This document shows positions 17,041 to 25,616 of a stretch of 64,000 nt of DNA, piece by piece; position 1 is the first letter of the stretch, and each line of letters starts with the position of its first letter. Origin of the DNA: Ignavibacteriales bacterium (lineage in GTDB: Bacteria > Bacteroidota > Ignavibacteria > Ignavibacteriales > Ignavibacteriaceae); NCBI GenBank assembly GCA_016707585.1, contig JADJHL010000008.1, positions 868,001 through 932,000 on the forward strand. Direction: 5' to 3'. A program made the translations under genes and the position numbers. The notes beneath the pieces were generated by a model. It searched no databases. It was not told where the DNA came from and was given only the letters and a program-made list of their open reading frames with translations.

Positions 17041-19011
17041 TTATAAATTCTTTTTTACCCAATCTTCCAATCCGCCGGTCACTATAAGTTCTTGTGCTGC
17101 TTCGCCAACTGGATCGATAGAATAAGTTTTATTATCAAATGTTAAAACTGAGTTTTCAAAATCTATCTTAACATTCATTTCTGATTTTACTGTAAGCTTA
17201 TCTTTTCCGTATTTAGATTTTAAATCATTTACAAGATGTGGACATTCAATCAATAAATAACCATTGTTAAGTGCATTGCGCTTATAAGTTTCATTAAATG
17301 TTCCTGCAACAACAAGTTGAATACCTTTATATTTTAATGCTGTTGCGGCTTGTTCGCGTGATGAACCTGTTCCAAAGTTAAATCCGCCAACAAGTATATC
17401 TCCGGCTTTAGTAATCTTTACAAATTCAGGATCATAATTTTCCATAACAACTTCTGCTTGCTGCTGGGGAGTCATATCATCATTATAAGTGTACTTGCCG
17501 GGATAAATTCCATCAGTATTCATATTATCCTGATGACAGAAAATTAATTCTCCTTCAACAACTGGTTTAAATCCATTAATAATTTTTACAGAAGATTTAG
17601 CTCCAGTTTTTTTCTCATTTAGTTTGATTGAGCCTTTAAGTTCTCGATGTTCTTTATTTTTCCAATCATAGTCAATCTTACCAGAAATTGCAGATGCAGC
17701 AACAACAGCAGGAGATGCAAGATAAGCTTGTGCACTTGCTGATCCCATTCTGCCTTTAAAATTTCTATTTGTTGCAGAAATTCCTACTTCGCCATCTTCA
17801 AGCAAACCAGTTCCAAGTCCGATACAGGGTCCGCATCCCGGCGGAAGTGGAATTGCACCAGCTTCAATTAAAGATTGCCAATAACCGTAGCGTTCTGCTT
17901 CTTTCTGAACTTCACTCGATGCAGCAGCTATATAAAACTTTACTTGATCAGAAATCTTTTTACCCTTAACAACCGCAGCAGCTTCTGCAATATCATCAAC
18001 ACGACTGTTAACACAGGAAACAAGATATGCTTTGTTTATTGCAATATTTTTTTCTTTTAGTTCTGAAACGGCAGCATAAGTTTTAACTGTGTTCGGTCCT
18101 GATACAAAAGGTTCTACAGTTGAAAGTTCAATTAATAATTCTTTAGCATAAAATGTATTAGCATCTGCTTGTGGAATGTTGTGCTCTAATTCTTCAATTC
18201 GTTTGTGATTTATTCTTGGATGTTGTCCTTTACCATCGGCATCTGAGAAAACACCTTCAAGCCCGCGATGTTCAATAAATCTTTCACGTTTTTTAAACCA
18301 GAGAATTGTTGCAAGATCGATAGGGAAGACACCTGCAAGTGCACCCCATTCCGTTGTCATATTTGCAATGGCTAATCTTTCATCTATTGTCAGATAGCGA
18401 ATTCCATCACCAACAAATTCGATTGCATGATTCAATACCTCATCGCTATTGAAATATCCGCACAAAGCAATAATAACATCTTTGCCGGTTACACCTTGTC
18501 TTAAGCTTCCTTTAAGTTCAACTTTTGCGATTGGAGGAACTTGCCACCAGGTTCTTCCAGTTGCCCAGATAGCAGCAGCATCTGTTCGAACAATTGGAGT
18601 TCCAAGACATCCTAATCCGCCGTACATATTTGAATGAGAATCTGAAGCGACAACCATTGTTCCGGGAAAAGCGTAACCTTCTTCACACATTATTTGGTGT
18701 CCGATTCCACGACCAGCAGGATAGAAATCTATTCCCATTGATTTAGCAAACTCTTCAATCTTTTTGTACTTCTCTAAATTTTTTTCAGTTTTATCCTGAA
18801 CATTATGATCAAGAGTATTTACAACTTGTCGTGGATTAAAAAGTCTTGTTGCGCCGATTGATTTGAATTTTGGAATTACAGCACCTGTATTATCGTGCGT
18901 CATCACATAAGCAGGTTTGATAGAAAGATAATCACCTGCGTGCACTTCGTGTTTTGCATCCAATCCAAATGCAAATTTTTGTGCGATTTTTTCTATTAGT
19001 GTTTGACTCAT
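17041..19011 (-). CDS. Aconitase-superfamily hydratase, homoaconitase (Lys4) type
   Basis: A 656-residue [4Fe-4S] hydro-lyase. Cluster ligands are visible as Cys333 (VSCVNSR) and Cys393/Cys396 (PGCGPCIG). Key segments are THDNTG, SDSHSNMYGGLG, RTDAAAIWATGRTWWQVPP, MTTEWGALAGVFPID, ISATNRNFKGRMG and the swivel-domain FGTGSSREQA. From memory these follow fungal homoaconitase Lys4, and not mitochondrial AcnA or AcnB. The start at 19011 has GGAG upstream; the longer reading enters a repeat. With isocitrate dehydrogenase and citrate lyase next door, the likely reaction is citrate to isocitrate through cis-aconitate. Homocitrate is the alternative. No other lysine-pathway gene is in the window. Confidence 0.88.
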   Translation of the reverse strand: MSQTLIEKIAQKFAFGLDAKHEVHAGDYLSIKPAYVMTHDNTGAVIPKFKSIGATRLFNPRQVVNTLDHNVQDKTEKNLEKYKKIEEFAKSMGIDFYPAGRGIGHQIMCEEGYAFPGTMVVASDSHSNMYGGLGCLGTPIVRTDAAAIWATGRTWWQVPPIAKVELKGSLRQGVTGKDVIIALCGYFNSDEVLNHAIEFVGDGIRYLTIDERLAIANMTTEWGALAGVFPIDLATILWFKKRERFIEHRGLEGVFSDADGKGQHPRINHKRIEELEHNIPQADANTFYAKELLIELSTVEPFVSGPNTVKTYAAVSELKEKNIAINKAYLVSCVNSRVDDIAEAAAVVKGKKISDQVKFYIAAASSEVQKEAERYGYWQSLIEAGAIPLPPGCGPCIGLGTGLLEDGEVGISATNRNFKGRMGSASAQAYLASPAVVAASAISGKIDYDWKNKEHRELKGSIKLNEKKTGAKSSVKIINGFKPVVEGELIFCHQDNMNTDGIYPGKYTYNDDMTPQQQAEVVMENYDPEFVKITKAGDILVGGFNFGTGSSREQAATALKYKGIQLVVAGTFNETYKRNALNNGYLLIECPHLVNDLKSKYGKDKLTVKSEMNVKIDFENSVLTFDNKTYSIDPVGEAAQELIVTGGLEDWVKKNL

Positions 19012-19041
19012 TTTATTCTCCAAATCTTTAGTAAATAAAAA

Positions 19042-19115
19042 CAATGGCACGCTGATGACACAGATGAGACTGATCTGCGCTGATCTGCAAAATCAGCGTT
19101 ATCAGTGTGCTATTG
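19042..19115. repeat. Dispersed inverted repeat (CAATGGCAC...GTGTGCTATTG)
   Basis: The fullest copy of this family. Its 15-base ends are inverted with two mismatches (CAATGGCACGCTGAT and ATCAGTGTGCTATTG), around repeated GATCTGC and AATCAGCG words. It lies between the HD-domain gene and the aconitase start, upstream of the aconitase ribosome binding site. Confidence 0.65.
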
Positions 19116-19117
19116 AC

Positions 19118-19657
19118 TTAAACCTTGAAAGGGTCGAAACTTACAAAATCAGCATGATGGACAATTATAGCTTCAACATTTCGTTTTGCCAGATCACCTT
19201 CTTTAGCATGATATGCAATTATATGCTGGACTTCGTAAGGCAAACCAAAACGATCTGCAATTGAAACTCCACTAAACGGATGACGCAGTAAATGACCGGC
19301 TTTACTCGTAACGAGTTTGCCATCTACTTTATCATATTCAATTAGTTTTCCAATATCAATTAGTATTGCGCCGGCAATTAATAAATCCATATCGATTTTT
19401 ATTTCATCACCAAAGTTGGTTTTCATACGTTTTGCAATATCAACTGATAGTTGCACTGCTGTACGTTTGTGATTCATAAAAGATATTTTGCAATCCTTAA
19501 TTAGCAATGAAAAAGGAATTACTTCTAAATCTTCAGGTGAGAGAACTGAATTCTTGATTGCATAAACCCAGCAGTTTAAAACTTTTTCTCTTAATTCTGG
19601 ATTTTCTATCCAATTAATTTCTGGCCATATCTTTAAAACTTTTTCGCGCATCTTCAT
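19118..19657 (-). CDS. HD-domain protein with altered HD doublet
   Basis: A 179-residue protein with the HDIG-type fold pattern: an early His in FMNHKRTA, the doublet segment GAILIDIGK, the later HPFSG and AYHAKEGD histidines and a VHHAD segment. In active HD phosphohydrolases the doublet segment reads LHDIGK; here the metal-binding His is replaced by Ile while the Asp is kept. The protein may therefore be a weak or inactive hydrolase that only binds a nucleotide or metal, or it uses another ligand. It lies between isocitrate dehydrogenase and the aconitase on the same strand. Its substrate and role are unknown. Confidence 0.75.
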   Translation of the reverse strand: MKMREKVLKIWPEINWIENPELREKVLNCWVYAIKNSVLSPEDLEVIPFSLLIKDCKISFMNHKRTAVQLSVDIAKRMKTNFGDEIKIDMDLLIAGAILIDIGKLIEYDKVDGKLVTSKAGHLLRHPFSGVSIADRFGLPYEVQHIIAYHAKEGDLAKRNVEAIIVHHADFVSFDPFKV

Positions 19658-19668
19658 ACCTTTAGAAT

Positions 19669-19698
19669 AAATAAAAGGTCTGTAAAAAAACAGACCTT
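19669..19698 (-). terminator. Intrinsic terminator after isocitrate dehydrogenase
   Basis: A perfect 9-bp stem (AAGGTCTGT with ACAGACCTT; arms 19675-19683 and 19690-19698) is followed on the minus strand by TTTATTTATT. It lies just after the isocitrate dehydrogenase stop, so that gene may be transcribed apart from, or more strongly than, the genes after it. Confidence 0.7.
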
Positions 19699-19705
19699 GA
19701 TAAAA

Positions 19706-20887
19706 TTATAAGTTTTTAATTATTTCATCAGTCATTTGCTGAGTTGTGCAGGCTCCTTTACTAAATACATCAGGACCGCCACGAAGTTTCATCATATCGT
19801 ATGTTTTTACTTTTCCGTCTTCAACAACTTTTGCAATTGCACTTCTAATTTTATCAGCTTTTGCTTTCTCTTCAATGTGATCAAGCATCATACAAGCACT
19901 TAACATCATTGCTATTGGGTTAACGATTGATGGATTTAATTCCTGATATTTTGGTGCACTTCCATGTGTTGGTTCAAAAACTGCAACTTCTTCTCCGATG
20001 TTTGCACTGCATGCAAAACCAAGTCCGCCAACTAATCCAGCAAAACCATCAGAAATAATATCACCGAACATATTTTCAGCAACTATAACTCCGTAAGTTT
20101 CAGGATTTTTAGTAAGCCACATCATCTGTGCATCTATGTTTGTATCCCACAAAGCAATACCAGGATATTCTTTTGCAATTTCTTTTGCTTCTTTAAACAT
20201 CATACCCGAAGTTTCTCTAAGTACATTTGGTTTTTCGCAAAGAGTAAGATTTGTGTATCCATATTTCTTTGCATATTCAAATCCAGCACGAATAATTCTG
20301 CGTGAAGCGTTCCTTGTAACTATTCTTGTTGAGATTGCTAAATCTTCACTTGGAACATCTTTAAAGAATTTCATCTTTGTATGGGTTTCTAATGCATCAC
20401 GAACCTGTTTTGGAGGGTTTGTCCATTCAACCCCACCGTAAAGTCCTTCTGTGTTTTGTCTAAAGATTACAGCATTAACTAAAGGTTCATCAAATCCACC
20501 TTGTCCGTTTCTAATAATAAAATTTAAAGGATTGCCTTTGAATGATTGGCAAGGACGAATACAAATATCTAGATTAAATTTTTGTCTTAATCCAACGATT
20601 GGTGAAAAGTAAACGTATCCCTTTTCTTTTAAAGATGGATCAAGTTCTTTGTCTGCAGCATCTTTTGGTTTAGAAGTTATAGCACCGAACAAACCAATTT
20701 TATGTTTTTCTAATAAATCAATTGTACGTTGTGGTAATGCATTACCTTCACTGCGCCAAAAATCCCAACCAATATCTCCGTGAACATATTCAGCATCAAA
20801 GCCAACTGCATTTAAAACTCTAATTGCTTCTGGTAAAACAGTTTTACCAATGCCATCACCGGGCATTGAAACGATAGTTCTCTTCAT
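19706..20887 (-). CDS. Isocitrate dehydrogenase-like beta-decarboxylating dehydrogenase
   Basis: A 393-residue member of the isocitrate/isopropylmalate dehydrogenase family. It has GDGIGKTV near the N-terminus, RQNTEGLYGGVEW in the active site, and ENMFGDIISDGFAGLVGG with the metal Asp residues. The cofactor loop reads HGSAPKY, matching the Lys344-Tyr345 pair that gives NADP preference in E. coli Icd, and TYDMMKL keeps the Tyr391 equivalent. This points to an NADP-linked enzyme turning isocitrate into 2-oxoglutarate, in either direction. A homoisocitrate or isopropylmalate substrate is less likely but not excluded. It is the first gene of the minus-strand cluster. Confidence 0.85.
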   Translation of the reverse strand: MKRTIVSMPGDGIGKTVLPEAIRVLNAVGFDAEYVHGDIGWDFWRSEGNALPQRTIDLLEKHKIGLFGAITSKPKDAADKELDPSLKEKGYVYFSPIVGLRQKFNLDICIRPCQSFKGNPLNFIIRNGQGGFDEPLVNAVIFRQNTEGLYGGVEWTNPPKQVRDALETHTKMKFFKDVPSEDLAISTRIVTRNASRRIIRAGFEYAKKYGYTNLTLCEKPNVLRETSGMMFKEAKEIAKEYPGIALWDTNIDAQMMWLTKNPETYGVIVAENMFGDIISDGFAGLVGGLGFACSANIGEEVAVFEPTHGSAPKYQELNPSIVNPIAMMLSACMMLDHIEEKAKADKIRSAIAKVVEDGKVKTYDMMKLRGGPDVFSKGACTTQQMTDEIIKNL

Positions 20888-21073
20888 ATAAAAATCCTAT
20901 AAAATTAGAAATTATTGATAGCCGAAACATAAATATTTGACGACATGTAAAGCAAGGAAAATGATGAGCTAAAATCGATTTTTAATTGCAAAAATTTATT
21001 TTTCAGTCCCAAAACTATTAAATTGAATAACAAATTGACGATAATATAATGTCGATAAAATTATTATATATAG

Positions 21074-24000
21074 ATGCCTAAAAATAATACTCAGCAAAAT
21101 TCATTAATCCAGCAATTGGAGTCTTTAATATCCTCATCACTGGATGTTATTTTTAGAATTTCCCCAACAGGAAAGATTAATTTTATCAGCCCATCCTCAA
21201 CCGAACTTTTAGGATATTTACCAGAAGAAATACTTGGCAAATCAATTCTTGAGTTTATTTCACCACAAAGAGTAAATGATTACTTTAATGAAATATCAAT
21301 CCTATTCAAAAAAAGTAGTTTAATTACTTTTAAAATAGAATTGATTTCTAAAAGTGGGGAAATAATTCCTGTTGAGATAACAGGAAGAGTTGTACAAATA
21401 GATGGCAAACCAATGGGGCAGGGGACAATTCGGGATATTAGGCAGAGAATTGAAACACAAAAAAAACTTTCAAGTTCTGAAAACATCTTTAAAGCATTAT
21501 GGGAAAATTCTAAAGATGGAATGCGATTAACTGATGAAGATGGTGTGATCATATTATGTAACAAAGCATTTGCAGATCTTATTCAAAAACCTTTTAATGA
21601 ATTGATTAATAGACCGATAAGCGAATTATATCAGGATCAAAATCACGAATATGTTATTGAAAAGTATAAACAGAATTTTATTCAAGGTGCTGTAAAAGAT
21701 TTTTATGAAACCAGTGCAAATTTATGGAATGGACTTAAACTTTATTTTGAGGTTTCAAATTCTATTATTGAAGATGGGACAGGTAAAAGATTTTTAGTTA
21801 GCATTTTTAGAGATATTGGTGAAAGAAAAGTAAATGAAGATTTACTTTCCAAAAAAGGCAGATTGTTGCAAGGAATTGCAAAAGCAACAAACGCTCTTAT
21901 AACTGATTCTGAATATATTGATGGATTTAATACTGCTTTAAGATTTTTGGGTGAAGCTGCCGAAGCGGATAGAGTTTATATTTACAGACATATGGAAGAT
22001 GATGAAACTGGTGAACTATATTTTACGCCAATATATGAATGGACTGCGGAAGGAATTAAATCTCAACTAGAAGATAATATACTTGGTAAACTTTCATACT
22101 CGCGTTTTTCATCTCTGCATTTTTATGAATCATTTTCAAATGGTGAAAGCCTTAAATTTTTAATAAGAAGACTACCTAAAGATCAACAAGAAATTTTTAT
22201 TGATAGAAATATCAAATCTATAATGCTTGTTCCTATTTTAATTGATGGAGCTTATTGGGGATTTATTGGATTTGATGAATGCCATTCGGACCGCATCTGG
22301 AGCACTGATGAAGAATCTATTCTAAGTGCTTTAGCGGGCACAATTGGCGAAGTGATTAAGAAAAATAGATTCCGCGAGGAACTAATAAGAAAAAATATTG
22401 AATTAGATACCGCTGTTAAAGAAGCCGAAAAAGCAGCAAAAGCAAGAAGTGAATTTTTAGCTTTGATGAGTCACGAAATAAGAACACCAATGAATGGTGT
22501 AATTGGAATGACAGGCTTACTTCTTGAAACAATGTTAAATGAATCTCAAAAAGATTATGTAAATACTATAAGGATTAGTGGTGAACAGCTTTTAGTGATT
22601 ATTAATGATATACTTGATTTTTCAAAAATCGAATCAGAAAAACTAGAACTTGAAACTCAGCCCTTCGATTTACGTGAATGTATTGAAGATTCAATGGATC
22701 TGATATCCACAAAAATAGCAGAGCAGGATATTGAAGTTTTTTACAACATGGATGAAAATGTTCCGTTTGCAATTCGTGGTGATATAACAAGATTAAGACA
22801 AATTATTACGAACCTTTTAAGCAATGCAGTTAAGTTTACACACAGCGGTGAAGTTGAAATTTCTGTAACTGCTGAGCATTTAGATTTTAAAGAATATATT
22901 ATAAAGTTTAATGTGCGCGATACTGGAGTAGGAATTCCTAAAGATAAACTTGAAAGATTGTTTAAACCATTTAGCCAGGTTGATTCATCAACTACAAGAA
23001 GTTTTGGGGGCACTGGTTTGGGTTTGGTAATCAGTAAAAAGATTGTTGAACTTATGAATGGCGAAATTGGTGTTACAAGTATTGAAGGAAAAGGAAGCAA
23101 CTTTTATTTTTCAATTAAAGTTGAATCTGTAACCTCTGATAAAAAAGTTTACCAGTTTGAATCTGCTCCGCAATTACTTGGTAAAAAAGTTTTGATAATT
23201 GATTTAAATAGATCAAATGGAACAATGCTTAATGAATTGGTTAAAAGATGGAGAATGAATTCTGATCTTGTTTCAGACCTTATAGATTTAAAACCAAAGC
23301 TTGAACTTAATCCAGATTTTGATTTATTTATTATCAATTCTTCAGACTTGAATAGTAAAATCCATTCACTAATGGATAAAATAAAAAGTACAGTTACAAA
23401 AAAGAATATTGGATTTATAATTATAAAGCCTCAACTAAAAGACATTGGTGTTCCAGAGTCTGATCAAAATCCATTTTGTAAAATGCTTTCTAAACCAGTT
23501 AGAAGAAAACAATTACATCAAACAGTTGTATCGTTTATTCAATCTGGCTTAACAAGTAGCAGCAAGGTTAATGAGCAAACTGAAATAAAAAAATCATTAT
23601 CATTAGAAAAAATAAAAATTTTACTTGTTGAAGATAATAATGTAAATCAAATGGTTGCATCAAGAATGTTGCAGCGTATTGGATTTAATGCTGACATTGC
23701 TTCAAATGGTAAAGAAGCTGTTGATGCTGTTGAATCGATTTCTTATGATATAGTTTTTATGGATATATCAATGCCCGAAATGGACGGACTTACAGCTTGT
23801 TCTGTAATAAGAAGTAGCAAAACTATCAATAGGCAACCGATTATAATAGCAATGACTGCAAATGCAATGCACGGTGATAAAGAAAATTATTTAAAAGTTG
23901 GAATGGATGATTATGTTAGTAAACCTGTTAATATTGAAGATCTAAAAAAAGTAATTTCTAAATGGACTGAAAAAATTAGTTTTGAAAAAAATACTGAAAA

Positions 24001-24403
24001 TAGAAAAGCAATTGAAACTTCTGTTGAATTAAAATTTATTGATGAGAAAAAAATATCATTTCTGCAAGATTTAAAATCTGATGCTGATCTTAATTTCTTT
24101 AAAGAAATGCTTGATATTTATTTGCGAGAAATTCCCAAAAATATTGAATCAATTCGTAACTCTATTTTTCAAAATAATCATGATCATTTAAGATTTTATG
24201 TGCACAAATTAAAAGGTTCTTCATTAACGCTTGGGATTGAAACAGTATTAGAAAATTTCAGAGTTCTTGAAGATATGGCACTTGATAATAATATCAATGA
24301 AGAATCATTGCGTGTATTTAAATCAGTTGCGGAAAAATTTGAAATGATCCTTGAAGAAATTATTCTTCTGAAAAATAAATATTCTGGAATGAAATTCTCT
24401 TAA
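21074..24403 (+). CDS. Hybrid sensor histidine kinase (PAS-PAS-GAF-HK-REC-REC-Hpt)
   Basis: A 1109-residue multidomain phosphorelay protein with no clear membrane segments, so probably cytoplasmic. PAS domains occupy about 10-125 and 130-250, a GAF domain about 265-435. The dimerisation box is MSHEIRTPMNG with phosphoacceptor His467; the ATPase has DTGVGIP and GGTGLGLVISKKIVELM. A first receiver-like domain (about 705-820) lacks the acidic pair and phospho-Asp. The second receiver (about 845-965) is complete with Asp897 in VFMDISMP, and a C-terminal Hpt domain carries His1044 in HKLKGSS. No response regulator with an output domain is next to it, so its final target is not visible. It precedes a DNA methyltransferase by 17 bases. 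Confidence 0.93.
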   Translation: MPKNNTQQNSLIQQLESLISSSLDVIFRISPTGKINFISPSSTELLGYLPEEILGKSILEFISPQRVNDYFNEISILFKKSSLITFKIELISKSGEIIPVEITGRVVQIDGKPMGQGTIRDIRQRIETQKKLSSSENIFKALWENSKDGMRLTDEDGVIILCNKAFADLIQKPFNELINRPISELYQDQNHEYVIEKYKQNFIQGAVKDFYETSANLWNGLKLYFEVSNSIIEDGTGKRFLVSIFRDIGERKVNEDLLSKKGRLLQGIAKATNALITDSEYIDGFNTALRFLGEAAEADRVYIYRHMEDDETGELYFTPIYEWTAEGIKSQLEDNILGKLSYSRFSSLHFYESFSNGESLKFLIRRLPKDQQEIFIDRNIKSIMLVPILIDGAYWGFIGFDECHSDRIWSTDEESILSALAGTIGEVIKKNRFREELIRKNIELDTAVKEAEKAAKARSEFLALMSHEIRTPMNGVIGMTGLLLETMLNESQKDYVNTIRISGEQLLVIINDILDFSKIESEKLELETQPFDLRECIEDSMDLISTKIAEQDIEVFYNMDENVPFAIRGDITRLRQIITNLLSNAVKFTHSGEVEISVTAEHLDFKEYIIKFNVRDTGVGIPKDKLERLFKPFSQVDSSTTRSFGGTGLGLVISKKIVELMNGEIGVTSIEGKGSNFYFSIKVESVTSDKKVYQFESAPQLLGKKVLIIDLNRSNGTMLNELVKRWRMNSDLVSDLIDLKPKLELNPDFDLFIINSSDLNSKIHSLMDKIKSTVTKKNIGFIIIKPQLKDIGVPESDQNPFCKMLSKPVRRKQLHQTVVSFIQSGLTSSSKVNEQTEIKKSLSLEKIKILLVEDNNVNQMVASRMLQRIGFNADIASNGKEAVDAVESISYDIVFMDISMPEMDGLTACSVIRSSKTINRQPIIIAMTANAMHGDKENYLKVGMDDYVSKPVNIEDLKKVISKWTEKISFEKNTENRKAIETSVELKFIDEKKISFLQDLKSDADLNFFKEMLDIYLREIPKNIESIRNSIFQNNHDHLRFYVHKLKGSSLTLGIETVLENFRVLEDMALDNNINEESLRVFKSVAEKFEMILEEIILLKNKYSGMKFS

Positions 24404-24420
24404 AACATATCAAACTTTTA

Positions 24421-25374
24421 ATGCTGATCAATAATAAAAAAAGAGCTCCACTAAATCGTACAATAAATATTTCCGGAAAAGAAATATCTGAGTATGGCTA
24501 TAGTATGATTAAGCTCTTAAAATCAGCTACTATAAACGAAATTAATAGCAAGATAATTAATCAGGATTTATTTGAAGCTTTAGATTATTTACCAAAAGAA
24601 TTTGTTGATCTGCTTTTTATTGATCCGCCTTATAATCTTAATAAAAAGTTTTCATCTGTTAACTTTAAGGAAATGAAAAACGATGAATATGAAAAATGGA
24701 TCGATTCGTGGCTTTCAAAACTTATTAAGATATTAAAACCAAATTCATCAATTTATTTCTGTTGTGATTGGAAAACTTCAATTCCTGCTTACAATGTTTT
24801 GAAAAAATATTTTATAATTAGAAACAGAATTACCTGGGAACGCGAAAAGGGAAGAGGAGCAAAAGATAACTGGAAAAATTCTTACGAAGATATTTGGTAT
24901 TGCACATTATCTGATAAATTTACTTTTACCACCGAAGCTGTAAAGTTAAAACGACTTGTTCGAGCACCTTATAAAACTGATGATGGAAATCCAAAAGACT
25001 GGAAATCAGAAAATGGAAAAAACTTTAGAATAACTCATCCATCAAATTTGTGGACAGACATTACAATCCCATTCTGGTCAATGCCCGAAAACACTGATCA
25101 TCCAACACAAAAGCCTGAAAAACTACTTGCAAAAATTATCCTTGCAAGCACAAATGAAAGTGATTTTGTTTTTGACCCATTTCTTGGTTCGGGGACAACA
25201 GCAGTAACAGCTAAAAAACTTAATCGCAAATATTGTGGTGTTGAGATTGATGAAACATTTGCATCGCTTACTTTAAAACGATTGGATTTAGCAGATCAGG
25301 ATAAATCTATTCAAGGTTATGAAGATGGGGTTTTTTGGGAACGTAATTCTTTGATGGAACAGAAGAAAAAGTAA
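24421..25374 (+). CDS. Solitary beta-class N6-adenine or N4-cytosine DNA methyltransferase
   Basis: A 317-residue SAM-dependent methyltransferase. The catalytic motif IV is DPPY at Asp68 and the SAM-binding motif I is FDPFLGSGTT near residue 258, so the order is that of the beta class (motif IV, target recognition region, motif I). The segment HPTQKPEKLL before motif I is typical. DPPY is seen in both N6-adenine and N4-cytosine enzymes, with N6-adenine more common. No restriction endonuclease gene is adjacent, so it looks solitary. Recognition site is unknown. A later start at the Met of MIKLLKS (residue 29) is possible; neither start has a convincing ribosome binding site. Confidence 0.88.
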   Translation: MLINNKKRAPLNRTINISGKEISEYGYSMIKLLKSATINEINSKIINQDLFEALDYLPKEFVDLLFIDPPYNLNKKFSSVNFKEMKNDEYEKWIDSWLSKLIKILKPNSSIYFCCDWKTSIPAYNVLKKYFIIRNRITWEREKGRGAKDNWKNSYEDIWYCTLSDKFTFTTEAVKLKRLVRAPYKTDDGNPKDWKSENGKNFRITHPSNLWTDITIPFWSMPENTDHPTQKPEKLLAKIILASTNESDFVFDPFLGSGTTAVTAKKLNRKYCGVEIDETFASLTLKRLDLADQDKSIQGYEDGVFWERNSLMEQKKK

Positions 25375-25446
25375 AATTGCTTTATCCAACTTTTCTTGTT
25401 TACTAATCTAATTTTCTACATTTTAACAACCCAAGATTTAGAGTTT

Positions 25447-25534
25447 AGGGCACCAGTTAACAGGTTAATACCCAACCCCGTCAGGTCCGGAAGGAAGCAG
25501 CGGTCAGTATATAATTTGTGTAACTGTGTGCCTC
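25447..25534 (+). ncRNA. ffs: Signal recognition particle RNA, small bacterial (4.5S) type
   Basis: The segment has the diagnostic SRP domain IV sequence GTCAGGTCCGGAAGGAAGCA with its GGAA tetraloop, closed by CCCG and CGG. The outer stem pairs AGTTA with TAACT and GGCAC with GTGCC. A run of T begins right after the outer stem (from 25535), which is a normal terminator. The RNA binds Ffh to target inner-membrane and secreted proteins. It lies between the methyltransferase gene and the convergent sixA-like gene. The exact 5' end is a guess within a few bases. Confidence 0.93.
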
Positions 25535-25616
25535 TTTTTTTGCACATTCGGAACTTATTTCGGGATTTTTTAATTTTTTCAGAAGCTGAAACGAGTTCAG
25601 CTTGACAAGATGATCT

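Noticed and set aside
19012..19050. Upstream start for the aconitase-type protein
   Set aside because: The extension reaches into the ATCAGTGTG repeat, while the ATG at 19011 has GGAG and gives a natural N-terminus.
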